A DNA stretch of 64,000 nt from Pseudomonas marginalis (GCF_001645105.1 NZ_LKEG01000052.1:368514-432513), one strand, 5' to 3'. Shown: positions 18,299 to 27,174, counted from the first letter of the stretch. Notes: generated by a model not told the origin, from the letters alone. A program made the numbers and translations.

Positions 18299-19302
18299 CA
18301 GTTGCGGCGCTTGAGCTGATCGGTCAGTTGGGTTGGCAGGCCCTTGATGATCAAGGTGCCGGCGGCTTCGTCGTACTCGATCTTGTCGCCCAGCAGGTGG
18401 GCTTCAAAGCTGATGGACAAGCCCTCGGCGCGGCCGGTGAAGCGGCGGAACTGGTTGAGGGTGCGCTTATCGGCAGGGATTTCCGGCGACAGGCCGTAGT
18501 CCTTGTTGCGGATATGGTCGTAGAAGGCTTTTGGCCGATCTTCATCGATCAATCCGGAGAGCTCTTCCAGGCCCATCGGTTCACCGAGCTTGGCCTGGCT
18601 GCTGGCGTAGTCCACCAGGGTCTTGGTTTTCTCGCGGGCGGATTCATCCGGCAGGTCTTCGCTTTCGACGAAGTCGCTGAAGGCCTTGAGCAGGGTGCGG
18701 GTCTCGCCCGGGCCGTCGACGCCTTCCTGGCAGCCGATGAAGTCGCGGAAGTATTCCGAAACCTTCTTGCCGTTCTTGCCCTTGATAAAGGAAATGTACT
18801 GCTTGGACTGCTTGTTGTTCTGCCACTCGGACACGTTGATGCGTGCCGCCAAGTGTAGCTGGCCGAGGTCCAGGTGACGCGAGGGAGTCACATCCAGCTC
18901 GTCGGTCACCGCCACGCCTTCGCTGTGGTGCAGCAGGGCGATGGCCAGGTAGTCGGTCATGCCCTGTTGATAGTGGGCAAACAGCACGTGGCCGCCGGTG
19001 GAGAGGTTGGACTCTTCCATCAGCTTCTGCAGGTGCTCGACAGCGGTGCGGCTGAAGGTGGTGAAATCCTGCCCACCCTCGAAATACTCCTTCAACCAGC
19101 CGCTGAACGGGTGCGCACCGGACTCGGCATGGAAGAAACCCCAGGCCTTGCCTTGTTTGGCGTTGTAGCTCTCGTTGAGGTCGGCAAGCATATTCTCGAT
19201 GGCGGCCGACTCGGCAAGCTCGGAGTCGCGGGCATGGAGAACTGCAGGTGTGCCGTCGGGTTTTTTGTCGATCAGGTGGACGATGCAGTGACGGATCGGC
19301 AT
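18298..19302 (-). CDS. yejK: Nucleoid-associated protein YejK (NdpA family)
   Basis: 334 residues, the family length, starting MPIRHCIVHLIDKKPDG. NdpA/YejK proteins bind the nucleoid. The C-terminal SFEAHLLGDKIEYDEAAGTLIIKGLP is a family feature. ATG at 19302 (GAGAAG upstream) is chosen over an in-frame ATG at 19377 because homologues start at MPIRH. It shares the nucleoid theme with the HU gene that lies divergent to its right. Confidence 0.9.
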   Translation of the reverse strand: MPIRHCIVHLIDKKPDGTPAVLHARDSELAESAAIENMLADLNESYNAKQGKAWGFFHAESGAHPFSGWLKEYFEGGQDFTTFSRTAVEHLQKLMEESNLSTGGHVLFAHYQQGMTDYLAIALLHHSEGVAVTDELDVTPSRHLDLGQLHLAARINVSEWQNNKQSKQYISFIKGKNGKKVSEYFRDFIGCQEGVDGPGETRTLLKAFSDFVESEDLPDESAREKTKTLVDYASSQAKLGEPMGLEELSGLIDEDRPKAFYDHIRNKDYGLSPEIPADKRTLNQFRRFTGRAEGLSISFEAHLLGDKIEYDEAAGTLIIKGLPTQLTDQLKRRN

Positions 19303-19583
19303 AGGCTTCTCGGCTGGTTGATAGGGGAGCGGTTGGCCTCCCCGAAAAGTCGCCAAGTGTACCGCACCATTGGCCAAGACGTGCTTCGAAGGGTGTTTCG
19401 AGCACCCTCCGACGGGCCATATGCCTTTTTTTCACGGTTTAGAGCGATAAAGCTGACCAAATGGGTAGGTAGAAGCGGATATTTCCCCGTCTCTGTGCTA
19501 GTTTTGCCCCGTCTTACGCCAAGTCTCGGCGATAAGCGTGCATTCAGCATCTGTCAGGTCGAACCAATCCCCGTTTCAAGCAT

Positions 19584-19610
19584 CTATAACCCCGATCTCC
19601 GTGGTTATAG
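19584..19610. promoter_or_regulatory. Inverted repeat upstream of the HU gene
   Basis: CTATAACC and GGTTATAG, perfect 8-bp arms with an 11-nt spacer, lie about 90 bp before the HU start in the 396-bp yejK-HU gap. It could be an operator or a leader hairpin. The rest of the gap shows no gene. Confidence 0.45.
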
Positions 19611-19698
19611 CCGGGGGTGCCAGGCCATGACGGTCGGGCTCGACGGCTGACACTGCACTCTGCAATCCATATGAATTTGATAGGGAAGGAACACCACA

Positions 19699-19980
19699 AT
19701 GGCTATTACTAAAGACCAACTGATCGCTGACCTGGCTGAAGCAGTAGACGCACCGAAAACTACCGTGCGCGCTCTGCTGGACCAACTGAGCCAAGTTGTT
19801 GCTGACCAGCTGGAAAACGGCGGCGAAATCACTCTGCCAGGCGTTGGCAAACTGAAAGTGACCGAGCGTCCTGCCCGTACTGGCCGTAACCCTTCGACTG
19901 GCGCTGCCATCGAAATCGCTGCCAAGAAAGTTATCAAGCTGGTTGTGGCCAAAGGCCTGACCGACGCTGTTAACAAGTAA
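19699..19980 (+). CDS. HU family DNA-binding protein (HupN-like)
   Basis: 93 residues with the complete HU fold: N-terminal helices, GEITLPGVGKLKVTERPARTGRNP (beta arm with the RNP tip) and KVIKLVVAKGL. It is an abundant histone-like nucleoid protein that bends DNA. The divergent N-terminus MAITKDQLIADLAEAVDAP matches my memory of the P. putida HupN type rather than HupA/HupB; this is not checked. A good ribosome-binding site (GGAAGGA) and a strong terminator flank it. Confidence 0.92.
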   Translation: MAITKDQLIADLAEAVDAPKTTVRALLDQLSQVVADQLENGGEITLPGVGKLKVTERPARTGRNPSTGAAIEIAAKKVIKLVVAKGLTDAVNK

Positions 19981-19990
19981 GACGCAGCAA

Positions 19991-20029
19991 AAAAAACCGT
20001 GCTCCGGAGCGATCCGGGCACGGTTTTTT
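19991..20029 (+). terminator. Rho-independent terminator of the HU gene
   Basis: AAAAAACCGTGC ... GCACGGTTTTTT with an inner CCGGA/TCCGG stem and a run of six T, directly after the HU stop. Confidence 0.93.
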
Positions 20030-20062
20030 GTCGCCTGCGATTTACTGTGGTTGCGGGGTTAC

Positions 20063-20141
20063 TGTGGCGAGGGAGCTTGCTCCCGCTGGGCTGCGCAGCG
20101 GCCCCAAAAGTCTGGGAGCGGGAGCAAGCTCCCTCGCCACA
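20063..20141. repeat. Type B REPIN
   Basis: GTGGCGAGGGAGCTTGCTCC and its inverted copy GGAGCAAGCTCCCTCGCCAC, ~79 bp, between the HU terminator and the end of rlmF. Confidence 0.88.
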
Positions 20142-20146
20142 ATGGA

Positions 20147-21166
20147 TCAGTCGCGCACCCAGCGCTGGCGCCAGATCTGCTGCTCGTTCTTGGTCTGGAA
20201 GGTCCAGGCCACGAAACGGCTTTGCTTCTGGCCCTGGGACATTTCCACCACTTGGCTTTCCAGCACGCCGGCTTTTTTCAGGGCTGTCTCGATAGCGGGC
20301 AAGTTTGACGCTTTTGACACCAAGGTGCTGAACCACAACACCTTGTGGGCAAAATGCGCGCTCTCGGCAATCAGCTGCGTCACAAAGCGCGCTTCGCCGC
20401 CTTCACACCACAGTTCAGCTGATTGGCCACCGAAGTTCAGCACCGGCAACTTGCGCTTGGGGTCGGCTTTGCCCAGGGCGCGCCACTTGCGCTCGCTGCC
20501 CTTGGTCGCTTCGTCCATGGACGCATGGAACGGCGGGTTGCACATGGTCAGGTCAAAGCGCTCACCCGGCTCCAGCAGGCTCAGCAGGATCTGCTTGGGG
20601 TTGGTCTGCTGGCGCAGTTGGATGACTTTGCTCAGGTCATTGGACTGCACGATTGCCTTGGCGGCGGCCACGGCGATAGGGTCGACCTCCGAGCCGAGGA
20701 AGTTCCAGCGGTACTCCATGTAACCAATCAGCGGGTAGACGCAGTTGGCGCCCATGCCGATGTCCAGCACCTTGACGATCGAACCGCGTGGGATCTTGCC
20801 GTCATTGACGCTGGCCAGCAGGTCGGCGAGGAAGTGCACGTAGTCGGCACGCCCCGGTACCGGTGGGCACAGGTAATCGGCCGGGATGTCCCAATGCTGG
20901 ATGCCATAGAACGACTTGAGCAACGCTCGGTTGAACACCCGCACCGCGTCCGGGCTGGCGAAGTCGATGCTTTCCTTGCCGTACGGGTTGATGATCACGA
21001 ATTGCGCCAGTTCCGGCGTGGTCTTGATCAGTGCCTGGAAGTCGTAACGGCCTGTGTGGCGGTTGCGCGGGTGCAGGGTGGCCTCTTTGCGCGGCACGAC
21101 GGGTTTGGCCGTGGTTGCGGTTTTAGGCTTCTTGCGCGGAGGTTTTGGCGTGCTGGGGGCGGTCAT
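20147..21166 (-). CDS. rlmF: 23S rRNA (adenine(1618)-N(6))-methyltransferase
   Basis: 339 residues. The SAM-binding motif VLDIGMGANCVYPLIG and the N6-adenine methyltransferase motif NPPF (in DLTMCNPPFHASMDEA) are clear. A basic N-terminal extension (PPRKKPKTATTAKP) precedes LHPRNRHTGRYDF, the typical RlmF opening. It methylates A1618 (E. coli numbering) of 23S rRNA. It lies downstream of valS on the same strand, across a REPIN and the MITE-like element. Confidence 0.92.
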   Translation of the reverse strand: MTAPSTPKPPRKKPKTATTAKPVVPRKEATLHPRNRHTGRYDFQALIKTTPELAQFVIINPYGKESIDFASPDAVRVFNRALLKSFYGIQHWDIPADYLCPPVPGRADYVHFLADLLASVNDGKIPRGSIVKVLDIGMGANCVYPLIGYMEYRWNFLGSEVDPIAVAAAKAIVQSNDLSKVIQLRQQTNPKQILLSLLEPGERFDLTMCNPPFHASMDEATKGSERKWRALGKADPKRKLPVLNFGGQSAELWCEGGEARFVTQLIAESAHFAHKVLWFSTLVSKASNLPAIETALKKAGVLESQVVEMSQGQKQSRFVAWTFQTKNEQQIWRQRWVRD

Positions 21167-21230
21167 GATGATTCTGGTGTTGGCTCAAAGTGGTGGGCAT
21201 TGTCACACATCCTGAGCCTGTCCCGGTCAA

Positions 21231-21321
21231 ATGTGGGAGGGGGCTTGCTCCCGATTGCGGTGGACCCGCCAGTTCATAGGTAGCTGACACACCGCTATCG
21301 GGGGCAAGCCCCCTCCCACAT
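21231..21321. repeat. Type A REPIN
   Basis: GTGGGAGGGGGCTTGCTCCC paired with GGGGCAAGCCCCCTCCCAC, about 90 bp, upstream of rlmF. Confidence 0.9.
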
Positions 21322-21365
21322 TGACTGTATTGCCAGCCTGGCATTGGGAGTCTCCAGGCAAAAAA

Positions 21366-21380
21366 AGAGGCCCGAAGGCC
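21366..21380 (-). terminator. Left (distal) part of the split valS terminator, with target duplication
   Basis: Read leftward, GGCC-TTCG-GGCC is followed by TCTTTTTTT. It is one of two part-copies of what was a single hairpin AGAGGCC-TTCG-GGCCTCT. GGCCCGAAGGCC (21369-21380) is duplicated at 21564-21575 on the other side of the inserted element. Confidence 0.75.
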
Positions 21381-21563
21381 TAATGCAAGTCAGTTAAGGG
21401 CAAACACTGTACCTGTGGCGAGGGAGCTTGCTCCCGTTGGACTGCGCAGCAGTCCCAGTCTTTTGAAACAAAGAGCTGGGGCCGCTTCGCGGCCCAGCGG
21501 GAGCAAGCTCCCTCGCCACAGGTTATTTTTTTACCCTTTCTACGTCTTAACTGACTGGCATTA
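21381..21563. mobile_element. MITE-like element carrying a type B REPIN, copy 1
   Basis: 183 bp bounded by near-perfect terminal inverted repeats TAATGCAAGTCAGTTAA / TTAACTGACTGGCATTA. It has no coding capacity. An internal type B REPIN (21414-21520) forms its centre. It is flanked by a 12-bp direct repeat, GGCCCGAAGGCC, that looks like a target-site duplication. Two related copies occur at 60941 and 63921. Confidence 0.82.
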
Positions 21564-21586
21564 GGCCCGAAGGCCTCTTTCTTAAA
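21564..21586 (-). terminator. Right (valS-proximal) part of the split valS terminator
   Basis: Read leftward from valS, AGAGGCC-TTCG-GGCCT forms a hairpin, but the T-tract that should follow has been replaced by the start of the MITE-like element. Confidence 0.7.
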
Positions 21587-21597
21587 CGCGGTCCACC

Positions 21598-24444
21598 TTA
21601 CAGGCTGGAAATCCGCGCATGTTGCTCCGCCAGCTTGCCCAAGGCCTGTTCAGCCTCGGCCAACTTGGCGCGTTCCTTGTCGATCACTTCCGCCGGCGCC
21701 TTGTCGACGAACGCCGCGTTGGACAGCTTGCCGCCCACGCGTTGCACTTCGCCTTGCAGGCGGGCGATTTCCTTGTCGAGACGGGCCAGTTCCGCACCCT
21801 TGTCGATTAGGCCAGCCATCGGCACCAGCACTTCCATGTCACCGACCAGTGCGGTGGCAGACAGTGGTGCGTCTTCGTCGGCCGCCAATACGGTGATCGA
21901 CTCCAGCTTCGCCAGCTTTTTCAGCAGTGCGTCATTCTCGCTGAGACGACGCTGGTCCTCGGCACTGGCGTTCTTCACGAACACCGCCAGTGGCTTGCCC
22001 GGCCCGATGTTCATCTCGGCGCGGATATTGCGCGTGCCAAGCATCAGGGTCTTGAGCCATTCGATATCGCTTTCGGCGGCCTCGTCGATGCGCGCTTCGT
22101 TGGCCACCGGCCAAGGTTGCAGCATGATGGTCTTGCCTTCGATACCGGCCAGTGGCGCCAGGCGCTGCCAGATTTCTTCGGTGATGAACGGCATGAACGG
22201 ATGCGCCAGGCGCAGCGCCACTTCGAGCACGCGTACCAGGGTACGGCGAGTGCCGCGCTGGCGTTCAACCGGCGCGTTTTCGTCCCACAGCACGGGCTTG
22301 GACAGTTCCAGGTACCAGTCGCAATACTGGTTCCAGATGAACTCGTACAAGGCTTGTGCAGCCAGGTCGAAACGGAACTGGTCGAGCTGGCGGGTCACTT
22401 CGGCTTCGGTGCGTTGCAGCTGCGAGATGATCCAGCGGTCGGCCAGGCTCAACTCATAGGCTTCGCCGTTCTGGCCGCAGTCTTCGCCTTTATCCAGCAC
22501 GTAGCGCGCGGCGTTCCAGATCTTGTTGCAGAAGTTGCGATAGCCTTCGACGCGGCCCATGTCGAACTTGATGTCGCGACCGGTGGACGCCAGCGAGCAG
22601 AACGTAAAGCGCAGGGCGTCGGTGCCATAGCTGGCGATACCGTCGGCGAACTCGTCGCGGGTCTGCTTCTCGATCTTCTTCGCCAGTTTCGGCTGCATCA
22701 GGCCCGAGGTGCGTTTCTGCACCAGGGTTTCCAGGTCGATGCCGTCGATGATGTCCAGCGGGTCCAGGACGTTGCCCTTGGACTTGGACATCTTCTGGCC
22801 CTGGCCATCACGCACCAGGCCGTGCACGTACACGGTCTTGAACGGTACCTGCGGGGTGCCGTCCTCGTTCTTCACCAAGTGCATGGTCAGCATGATCATC
22901 CGGGCAACCCAGAAGAAAATGATGTCGAAGCCGGTGACCAGCACGTCGGTGGAGTGGAATTTCTTCAGGAATTCGGTCTGCTGCGGCCAGCCCAGGGTGG
23001 AGAAGGTCCACAGGCCCGAACTGAACCAGGTGTCCAGTACGTCGTTGTCCTGTTGCAGCGCAACGTCCGCCCCCAGGTTGTGCTTGGCGCGCACTTCGGC
23101 TTCGTCGCGGCCGACGTAGACCTTGCCCGACTCGTCGTACCAGGCCGGAATGCGATGGCCCCACCATAGCTGACGGCTGATGCACCAATCCTGGATGTCG
23201 CGCATCCACGAGAAATACATGTTTTCGTACTGCTTGGGCACGAACTGGATACGGCCGTCTTCCACGGCGGCAATGGCAGGTTCTGCCAGCGGCTTGGTAG
23301 ACACGTACCACTGGTCGGTCAGCCACGGCTCGATCACGGTGCCGGAGCGGTCGCCCTTCGGCACTTTCAGGCCGTGGTCGTCAACGCTGACCAGCAAGCC
23401 GGCGGCGTCGAAGGCGGCAACGATCTGCTTGCGCGCTTCAAAGCGGTCAAGGCCAGCGTATTCAGCCGGGATCTTGCCGTCGATGCTGTCGTTCAGCGTG
23501 CCGTCCAGGTTGAACACCTGGCAGGCCGGCAGAACGGCGGCATTCTTGTCGAAGATGTTCAGCAGCGGCAGGTTGTGGCGCTTGCCGACTTCGTAGTCGT
23601 TGAAATCGTGGGCCGGTGTGATTTTCACGCAGCCGGTGCCGAATTCAGGGTCGCAGTAGTCGTCCGCGATAATCGGGATGCGGCGGCCCACCAGCGGCAG
23701 CTCGACAAACTTGCCGATCAGCGCCTGGTAGCGTTCGTCGTTCGGGTTAACGGCTACGGCGGCGTCGCCGAGCATGGTTTCCGGGCGCGTGGTGGCGACG
23801 ATCAGGTAGTCGTTGCCTTCAGCGGTCTTGGCGCCGTCGGCCAGCGGGTACTTGAGGTTCCACAGGAAGCCTTTCTCGTCGTGGTTTTCCACTTCGAGGT
23901 CGGAAATCGCCGTGTGCAACTTGGTGTCCCAGTTGACCAGGCGCTTGCCGCGATAGATCAGGCCGTCTTCATGCAGGCGCACGAAGGCCTCTTTCACGGC
24001 TTCCGACAAGCCGTCGTCCATGGTGAAGCGCTCGCGGCTCCAGTCCACGGACGAGCCCAGGCGGCGGATCTGACGGCTGATATTGCCGCCGGACTGGTCT
24101 TTCCATTCCCAGATCTTTTCCAGGAATTTCTCGCGACCCAGATCATGACGGCTCTGGCCGGTGGCTTCGAGTTGGCGTTCCACGAGCATCTGGGTGGCGA
24201 TGCCAGCGTGGTCGGTGCCCGGCTGCCACAGGGTGTTGCGGCCCTGCATGCGGCGGAAACGGATCAACGCATCCATGATCGCATTGTTGAAGCCGTGGCC
24301 CATGTGCAAGCTGCCAGTGACGTTCGGTGGCGGAATCATGATGGTGTAGGAATCGCCCGCGCCTTGCGGGGCGAAATAATTCTCGGATTCCCAGGTGTTG
24401 TACCAGGAAGTTTCGATAGCGTGCGGCTGGTAGGTCTTATCCAT
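21598..24444 (-). CDS. valS: Valyl-tRNA synthetase
   Basis: 948 residues, the normal size. The class I signatures HMGH (residues 47-50, in NVTGSLHMGHGFNN) and KMSKSKGN are present, with the large editing domain between them and a C-terminal coiled-coil (ELARLDKEIARLQGEVQRVGGKL) as expected. It charges tRNA-Val with valine and edits threonine. ATG at 24444 (MDKTYQPHAIE) is chosen over 24468. It begins well clear of a type C REP cluster and ends 12-34 bp before a disrupted terminator. Confidence 0.97.
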   Translation of the reverse strand: MDKTYQPHAIETSWYNTWESENYFAPQGAGDSYTIMIPPPNVTGSLHMGHGFNNAIMDALIRFRRMQGRNTLWQPGTDHAGIATQMLVERQLEATGQSRHDLGREKFLEKIWEWKDQSGGNISRQIRRLGSSVDWSRERFTMDDGLSEAVKEAFVRLHEDGLIYRGKRLVNWDTKLHTAISDLEVENHDEKGFLWNLKYPLADGAKTAEGNDYLIVATTRPETMLGDAAVAVNPNDERYQALIGKFVELPLVGRRIPIIADDYCDPEFGTGCVKITPAHDFNDYEVGKRHNLPLLNIFDKNAAVLPACQVFNLDGTLNDSIDGKIPAEYAGLDRFEARKQIVAAFDAAGLLVSVDDHGLKVPKGDRSGTVIEPWLTDQWYVSTKPLAEPAIAAVEDGRIQFVPKQYENMYFSWMRDIQDWCISRQLWWGHRIPAWYDESGKVYVGRDEAEVRAKHNLGADVALQQDNDVLDTWFSSGLWTFSTLGWPQQTEFLKKFHSTDVLVTGFDIIFFWVARMIMLTMHLVKNEDGTPQVPFKTVYVHGLVRDGQGQKMSKSKGNVLDPLDIIDGIDLETLVQKRTSGLMQPKLAKKIEKQTRDEFADGIASYGTDALRFTFCSLASTGRDIKFDMGRVEGYRNFCNKIWNAARYVLDKGEDCGQNGEAYELSLADRWIISQLQRTEAEVTRQLDQFRFDLAAQALYEFIWNQYCDWYLELSKPVLWDENAPVERQRGTRRTLVRVLEVALRLAHPFMPFITEEIWQRLAPLAGIEGKTIMLQPWPVANEARIDEAAESDIEWLKTLMLGTRNIRAEMNIGPGKPLAVFVKNASAEDQRRLSENDALLKKLAKLESITVLAADEDAPLSATALVGDMEVLVPMAGLIDKGAELARLDKEIARLQGEVQRVGGKLSNAAFVDKAPAEVIDKERAKLAEAEQALGKLAEQHARISSL

Positions 24445-24564
24445 GCGCGGCGGGACCCTAGTTGGCATTTATTCAGGAAAGCCGGCAAGTATAACGGGGG
24501 CGGACGAGGAGGGCGAGTTGAAGACGGGCTTAAGGCTGATGCAAGACTAATGGGGGAGGGGCTT

Positions 24565-24681
24565 GTGGTGGTGAGGGGGCTTTTCCCCCGAAAAACCAAT
24601 GGGACTGCTTCGCAGTCCAGCGCGGGGCAAGCCCGCTCACCACAGCAAGCCCGCTTACCACACAGCAAGCCTGCTCACCAT
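24565..24681. repeat. Type C REP cluster, imperfect
   Basis: A REPIN with a mutated left arm (GTGGTGAGGGGGCTTTTCCC) and a good right arm, followed by two extra degenerate right-arm repeats, between the small gene and valS. Confidence 0.8.
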
Positions 24682-24711
24682 AGCAAGTCCCACAGGGGAT
24701 TTTGGTGTGGC

Positions 24712-25092
24712 TTAAGACTGGTACTGGCTCAGTAACCGCTCCATACGCGCATCCAACCGACGCTTGATCTCGGTTTCGATATGCGGGGCAAAGTCGTCGA
24801 TTACGTCTTGCATGATCAGTTGCGCGGCGGCGCGCAGTTCGTTGTCCAGGTGCAGCAGCAGGGCGTCGGGGCCTTTTTCGGCCGTTGCAGGGGCGGCGGC
24901 CTTGACCACCGGCGCCGGCTCGACCGGCTTGCCACCGACCATATCGAATAACAGCGGAATCTGCGGCTCGCCCTCGGCGGGCTCGGTCAACAGCGGCGGC
25001 TGCACGTTGTCATCACCCAGCAACTGACGGATCGACTCCAGGTCGTCCAACAGGTGGTCGTCTTTTTTTAGAGGGTTTGGCGTGTCCATCAT
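24712..25092 (-). CDS. Conserved hypothetical protein between holC and valS
   Basis: 126 residues; an ATG three bases later (25089) is an equal choice. The N-terminal half is acidic and proline-rich. The C-terminal half (ALLLHLDNELRAAAQLIMQDVIDDFAPHIETEIKRRLDARMERLL) is predicted helical and probably oligomeric. No known domain is recognised. It starts 4 bp after holC, in the conserved Pseudomonas order pepA-holC-(this gene)-valS. No function is assigned. Confidence 0.82.
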   Translation of the reverse strand: MMDTPNPLKKDDHLLDDLESIRQLLGDDNVQPPLLTEPAEGEPQIPLLFDMVGGKPVEPAPVVKAAAPATAEKGPDALLLHLDNELRAAAQLIMQDVIDDFAPHIETEIKRRLDARMERLLSQYQS

Positions 25093-25096
25093 TTAC

Positions 25097-25525
25097 TCAA
25101 AGTCGTTGTAGCCGGTGATCCTGCAGAGGATAGCCCTGTTCGCGGTAGAAACGGAAACTCTCCCGCGCGGCCTGACGAATAGCCGGATCTTCCACCACCA
25201 CTTCCGCCACACGAGCGAATGCCTTGGCGAACGGCGGCACTTTCAGGTCCAGGTTGACCAGCAGGTCGTGGTGATCGCCGCAACTGTCGCCTAAACCCAG
25301 CACTACCAGGCCTTCAGGTTCAGACTCGGCGGGGCCGTGGGGCACGAAGCTTTCGCCCTTGAAGCGCCACAGGCGGGCATCCAGCTCGTTGCGCTGGGCG
25401 GCATCGCTGCAATGCAGGTAGATGCGGTGGCCCATGCGCCAGGCTTTTTCGGTGAGTTTGCAGGCAAAGTCCAGGCGCGCGAGCGGGTCGGCGCTGGGCA
25501 ATATATAGAAGTCGACTTGGGTCAT
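25097..25525 (-). CDS. holC: DNA polymerase III chi subunit
   Basis: 142 residues beginning MTQVDFYILPSADPLARLDFACKLTEKAW, with the HolC motif HRIYLHCSD and the C-terminal RESFRFYREQGYPLQDHRL. Chi links the clamp loader to single-strand binding protein during replication. It sits between pepA and valS, the usual gamma-proteobacterial order, and is separated from pepA by a type B REPIN. Confidence 0.93.
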   Translation of the reverse strand: MTQVDFYILPSADPLARLDFACKLTEKAWRMGHRIYLHCSDAAQRNELDARLWRFKGESFVPHGPAESEPEGLVVLGLGDSCGDHHDLLVNLDLKVPPFAKAFARVAEVVVEDPAIRQAARESFRFYREQGYPLQDHRLQRL

Positions 25526-25568
25526 TGCGGTTCCTGGGCGGCCTCAACAAGGGTAAAAGGCAGCTTGT

Positions 25569-25663
25569 TGTGGCGAGCAAGGGTGCTTACGCTGGGCTGC
25601 GAAGCGCCCCCAAAAAGCTGGGGACTGCTGCGCAGTCCAGCGGGAGCAAGCGCCCTCGCCACA
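25569..25663. repeat. Type B REPIN, degenerate left arm
   Basis: GTGGCGAGCAAGGGTGCTTA ... GGGAGCAAGCGCCCTCGCCA, ~95 bp, separating pepA from holC. The matching changes on both arms suggest paired decay. Confidence 0.8.
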
Positions 25664-25683
25664 TCAAGCCCGCTCCGACCGGG

Positions 25684-27174
25684 TCAGGCCTTGGCGCGAT
25701 CCAGCAGGTATTGGGTCAGCAGGGGCACCGGGCGGCCAGTGGCGCCCTTGTCCTTGCCGCCGCTGGTCCAGGCCGTGCCGGCGATGTCCAGGTGCGCCCA
25801 GTTGAAGTTCTTGGCAAAGCGCGACAGGAAGCAGGCAGCGGTGATGGTGCCGGCTTTCGGGCCACCGATGTTGGCGATGTCGGCGAATGGGCTGTCCAGC
25901 TGTTCCTGGTACTCATCGAACAGCGGCAGTTGCCAGGCGCGGTCGTCGGCGGCCTTGCCGGCGCTGAGCAATTGCTCGATCAGCTCATCGCTGTTGCCCA
26001 GCAGGCCCGACGTGTGGGAGCCCAGGGCAACGATGCAGGCACCGGTCAGGGTGGCGATGTCGATCACGGCCTGCGGCTTGAAGCGCTCGGCGTAGGTCAG
26101 GGCATCGCACAGCACCAGACGGCCTTCGGCGTCAGTGTTGAGGATTTCGACGGTCTGGCCGCTCAGGGTGGTGACGATGTCGCCTGGACGGGTCGCGCCG
26201 CCGCTCGGCATGTTCTCGGCGCAGGCCAGGATGCACACCAGGTTGATCGGCAGCTTGAGTTCCAGCACGGCACGCAGGGTGCCGAACACGCTGGCGGCGC
26301 CGCCCATGTCGTACTTCATTTCGTCCATGCCCAGGCCCGGCTTGAGGCTGATGCCGCCGGTGTCGAAGGTGATGCCTTTGCCGACCAAGGCGTAAGGCTT
26401 CTCGGACTTCTTGCCGCCGTTGTATTGCATCACGATCAGGCGTGGCGGCTGGTCGCTGCCTTGGCCCACGGCATAGAACGAGCCCATGCCCAGTTCCTTG
26501 ATCTTCTTCTCGTCCAGCACTTCGACTTTCAAGCCCTTGAACTCTTTGCCCAGCGCCTTGGCCTGTTCGCCCAGGAACGTCGGGTGGCAGATGTTCGGTG
26601 GCAGGTTGCCCAGGTCGCGGGTAAAGGACATGCCGTTGGCGATGGCCTGCGCGTGGGTCACGGCGCGCTCGACTTCAGCCTGGGCAGCCTTGATGGTCAG
26701 CAGAGTGATTTTCTTCAGCGCACGCGGTTCGGCTTTCTGGCTCTTGAACTCGTCGAAAATATAACCGCCGTCCACCAGGGTTTCGGCCAGCAGGCGGGTT
26801 TTGCCGTAGCTGTCACGGCCTTTTACAACGATTTCATCGAGGGCCAGCGTCGCATCGCTGCCGCCCAGGCCCTTGAGGGTCGTGAGGATACCGCTGATGA
26901 TCTTGCGGAACGGGCGGTCGCCCAGTTCGGCGTCTTTACCCACGCCGACCAGCAACACGCGCTCGGCCTTGAGGTTGGGCAGGCTTTGCAGCAGCAGGCT
27001 CTGGCCGACTTTGCCGGCCAGGTCGCCGCGCTTGAGCACCGCGCTGATGGCGCCGCCGCTGAGTTCGTCGAGTTGCTTGGCGGCAACGCCGAGCTTGCGG
27101 CCTTCGCCGATGGCGACCACGAGGGTGGCGGTTTTCAACGTTTCGGGGCTAACGCTTTTTACAACCAATTCCAT
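25684..27174 (-). CDS. pepA: Leucyl aminopeptidase (M17 family)
   Basis: 496 residues. The M17 catalytic domain has the signature NTDAEGRL and metal-binding KGITFDTGGISLKP and DMGGAASV. The N-terminal PepA domain may allow DNA binding, as in E. coli PepA. It is a cytoplasmic hexameric zinc/manganese exopeptidase. It is divergent from lptF across 284 bp, the order conserved in gamma-proteobacteria. Confidence 0.95.
   Translation of the reverse strand: MELVVKSVSPETLKTATLVVAIGEGRKLGVAAKQLDELSGGAISAVLKRGDLAGKVGQSLLLQSLPNLKAERVLLVGVGKDAELGDRPFRKIISGILTTLKGLGGSDATLALDEIVVKGRDSYGKTRLLAETLVDGGYIFDEFKSQKAEPRALKKITLLTIKAAQAEVERAVTHAQAIANGMSFTRDLGNLPPNICHPTFLGEQAKALGKEFKGLKVEVLDEKKIKELGMGSFYAVGQGSDQPPRLIVMQYNGGKKSEKPYALVGKGITFDTGGISLKPGLGMDEMKYDMGGAASVFGTLRAVLELKLPINLVCILACAENMPSGGATRPGDIVTTLSGQTVEILNTDAEGRLVLCDALTYAERFKPQAVIDIATLTGACIVALGSHTSGLLGNSDELIEQLLSAGKAADDRAWQLPLFDEYQEQLDSPFADIANIGGPKAGTITAACFLSRFAKNFNWAHLDIAGTAWTSGGKDKGATGRPVPLLTQYLLDRAKA

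Noticed and set aside
20063..21520. Repeats that might be taken for a CRISPR array
   Set aside because: The repeats are paired palindromes (REPINs) with irregular spacing and different families; there are no regular spacers and no cas genes.
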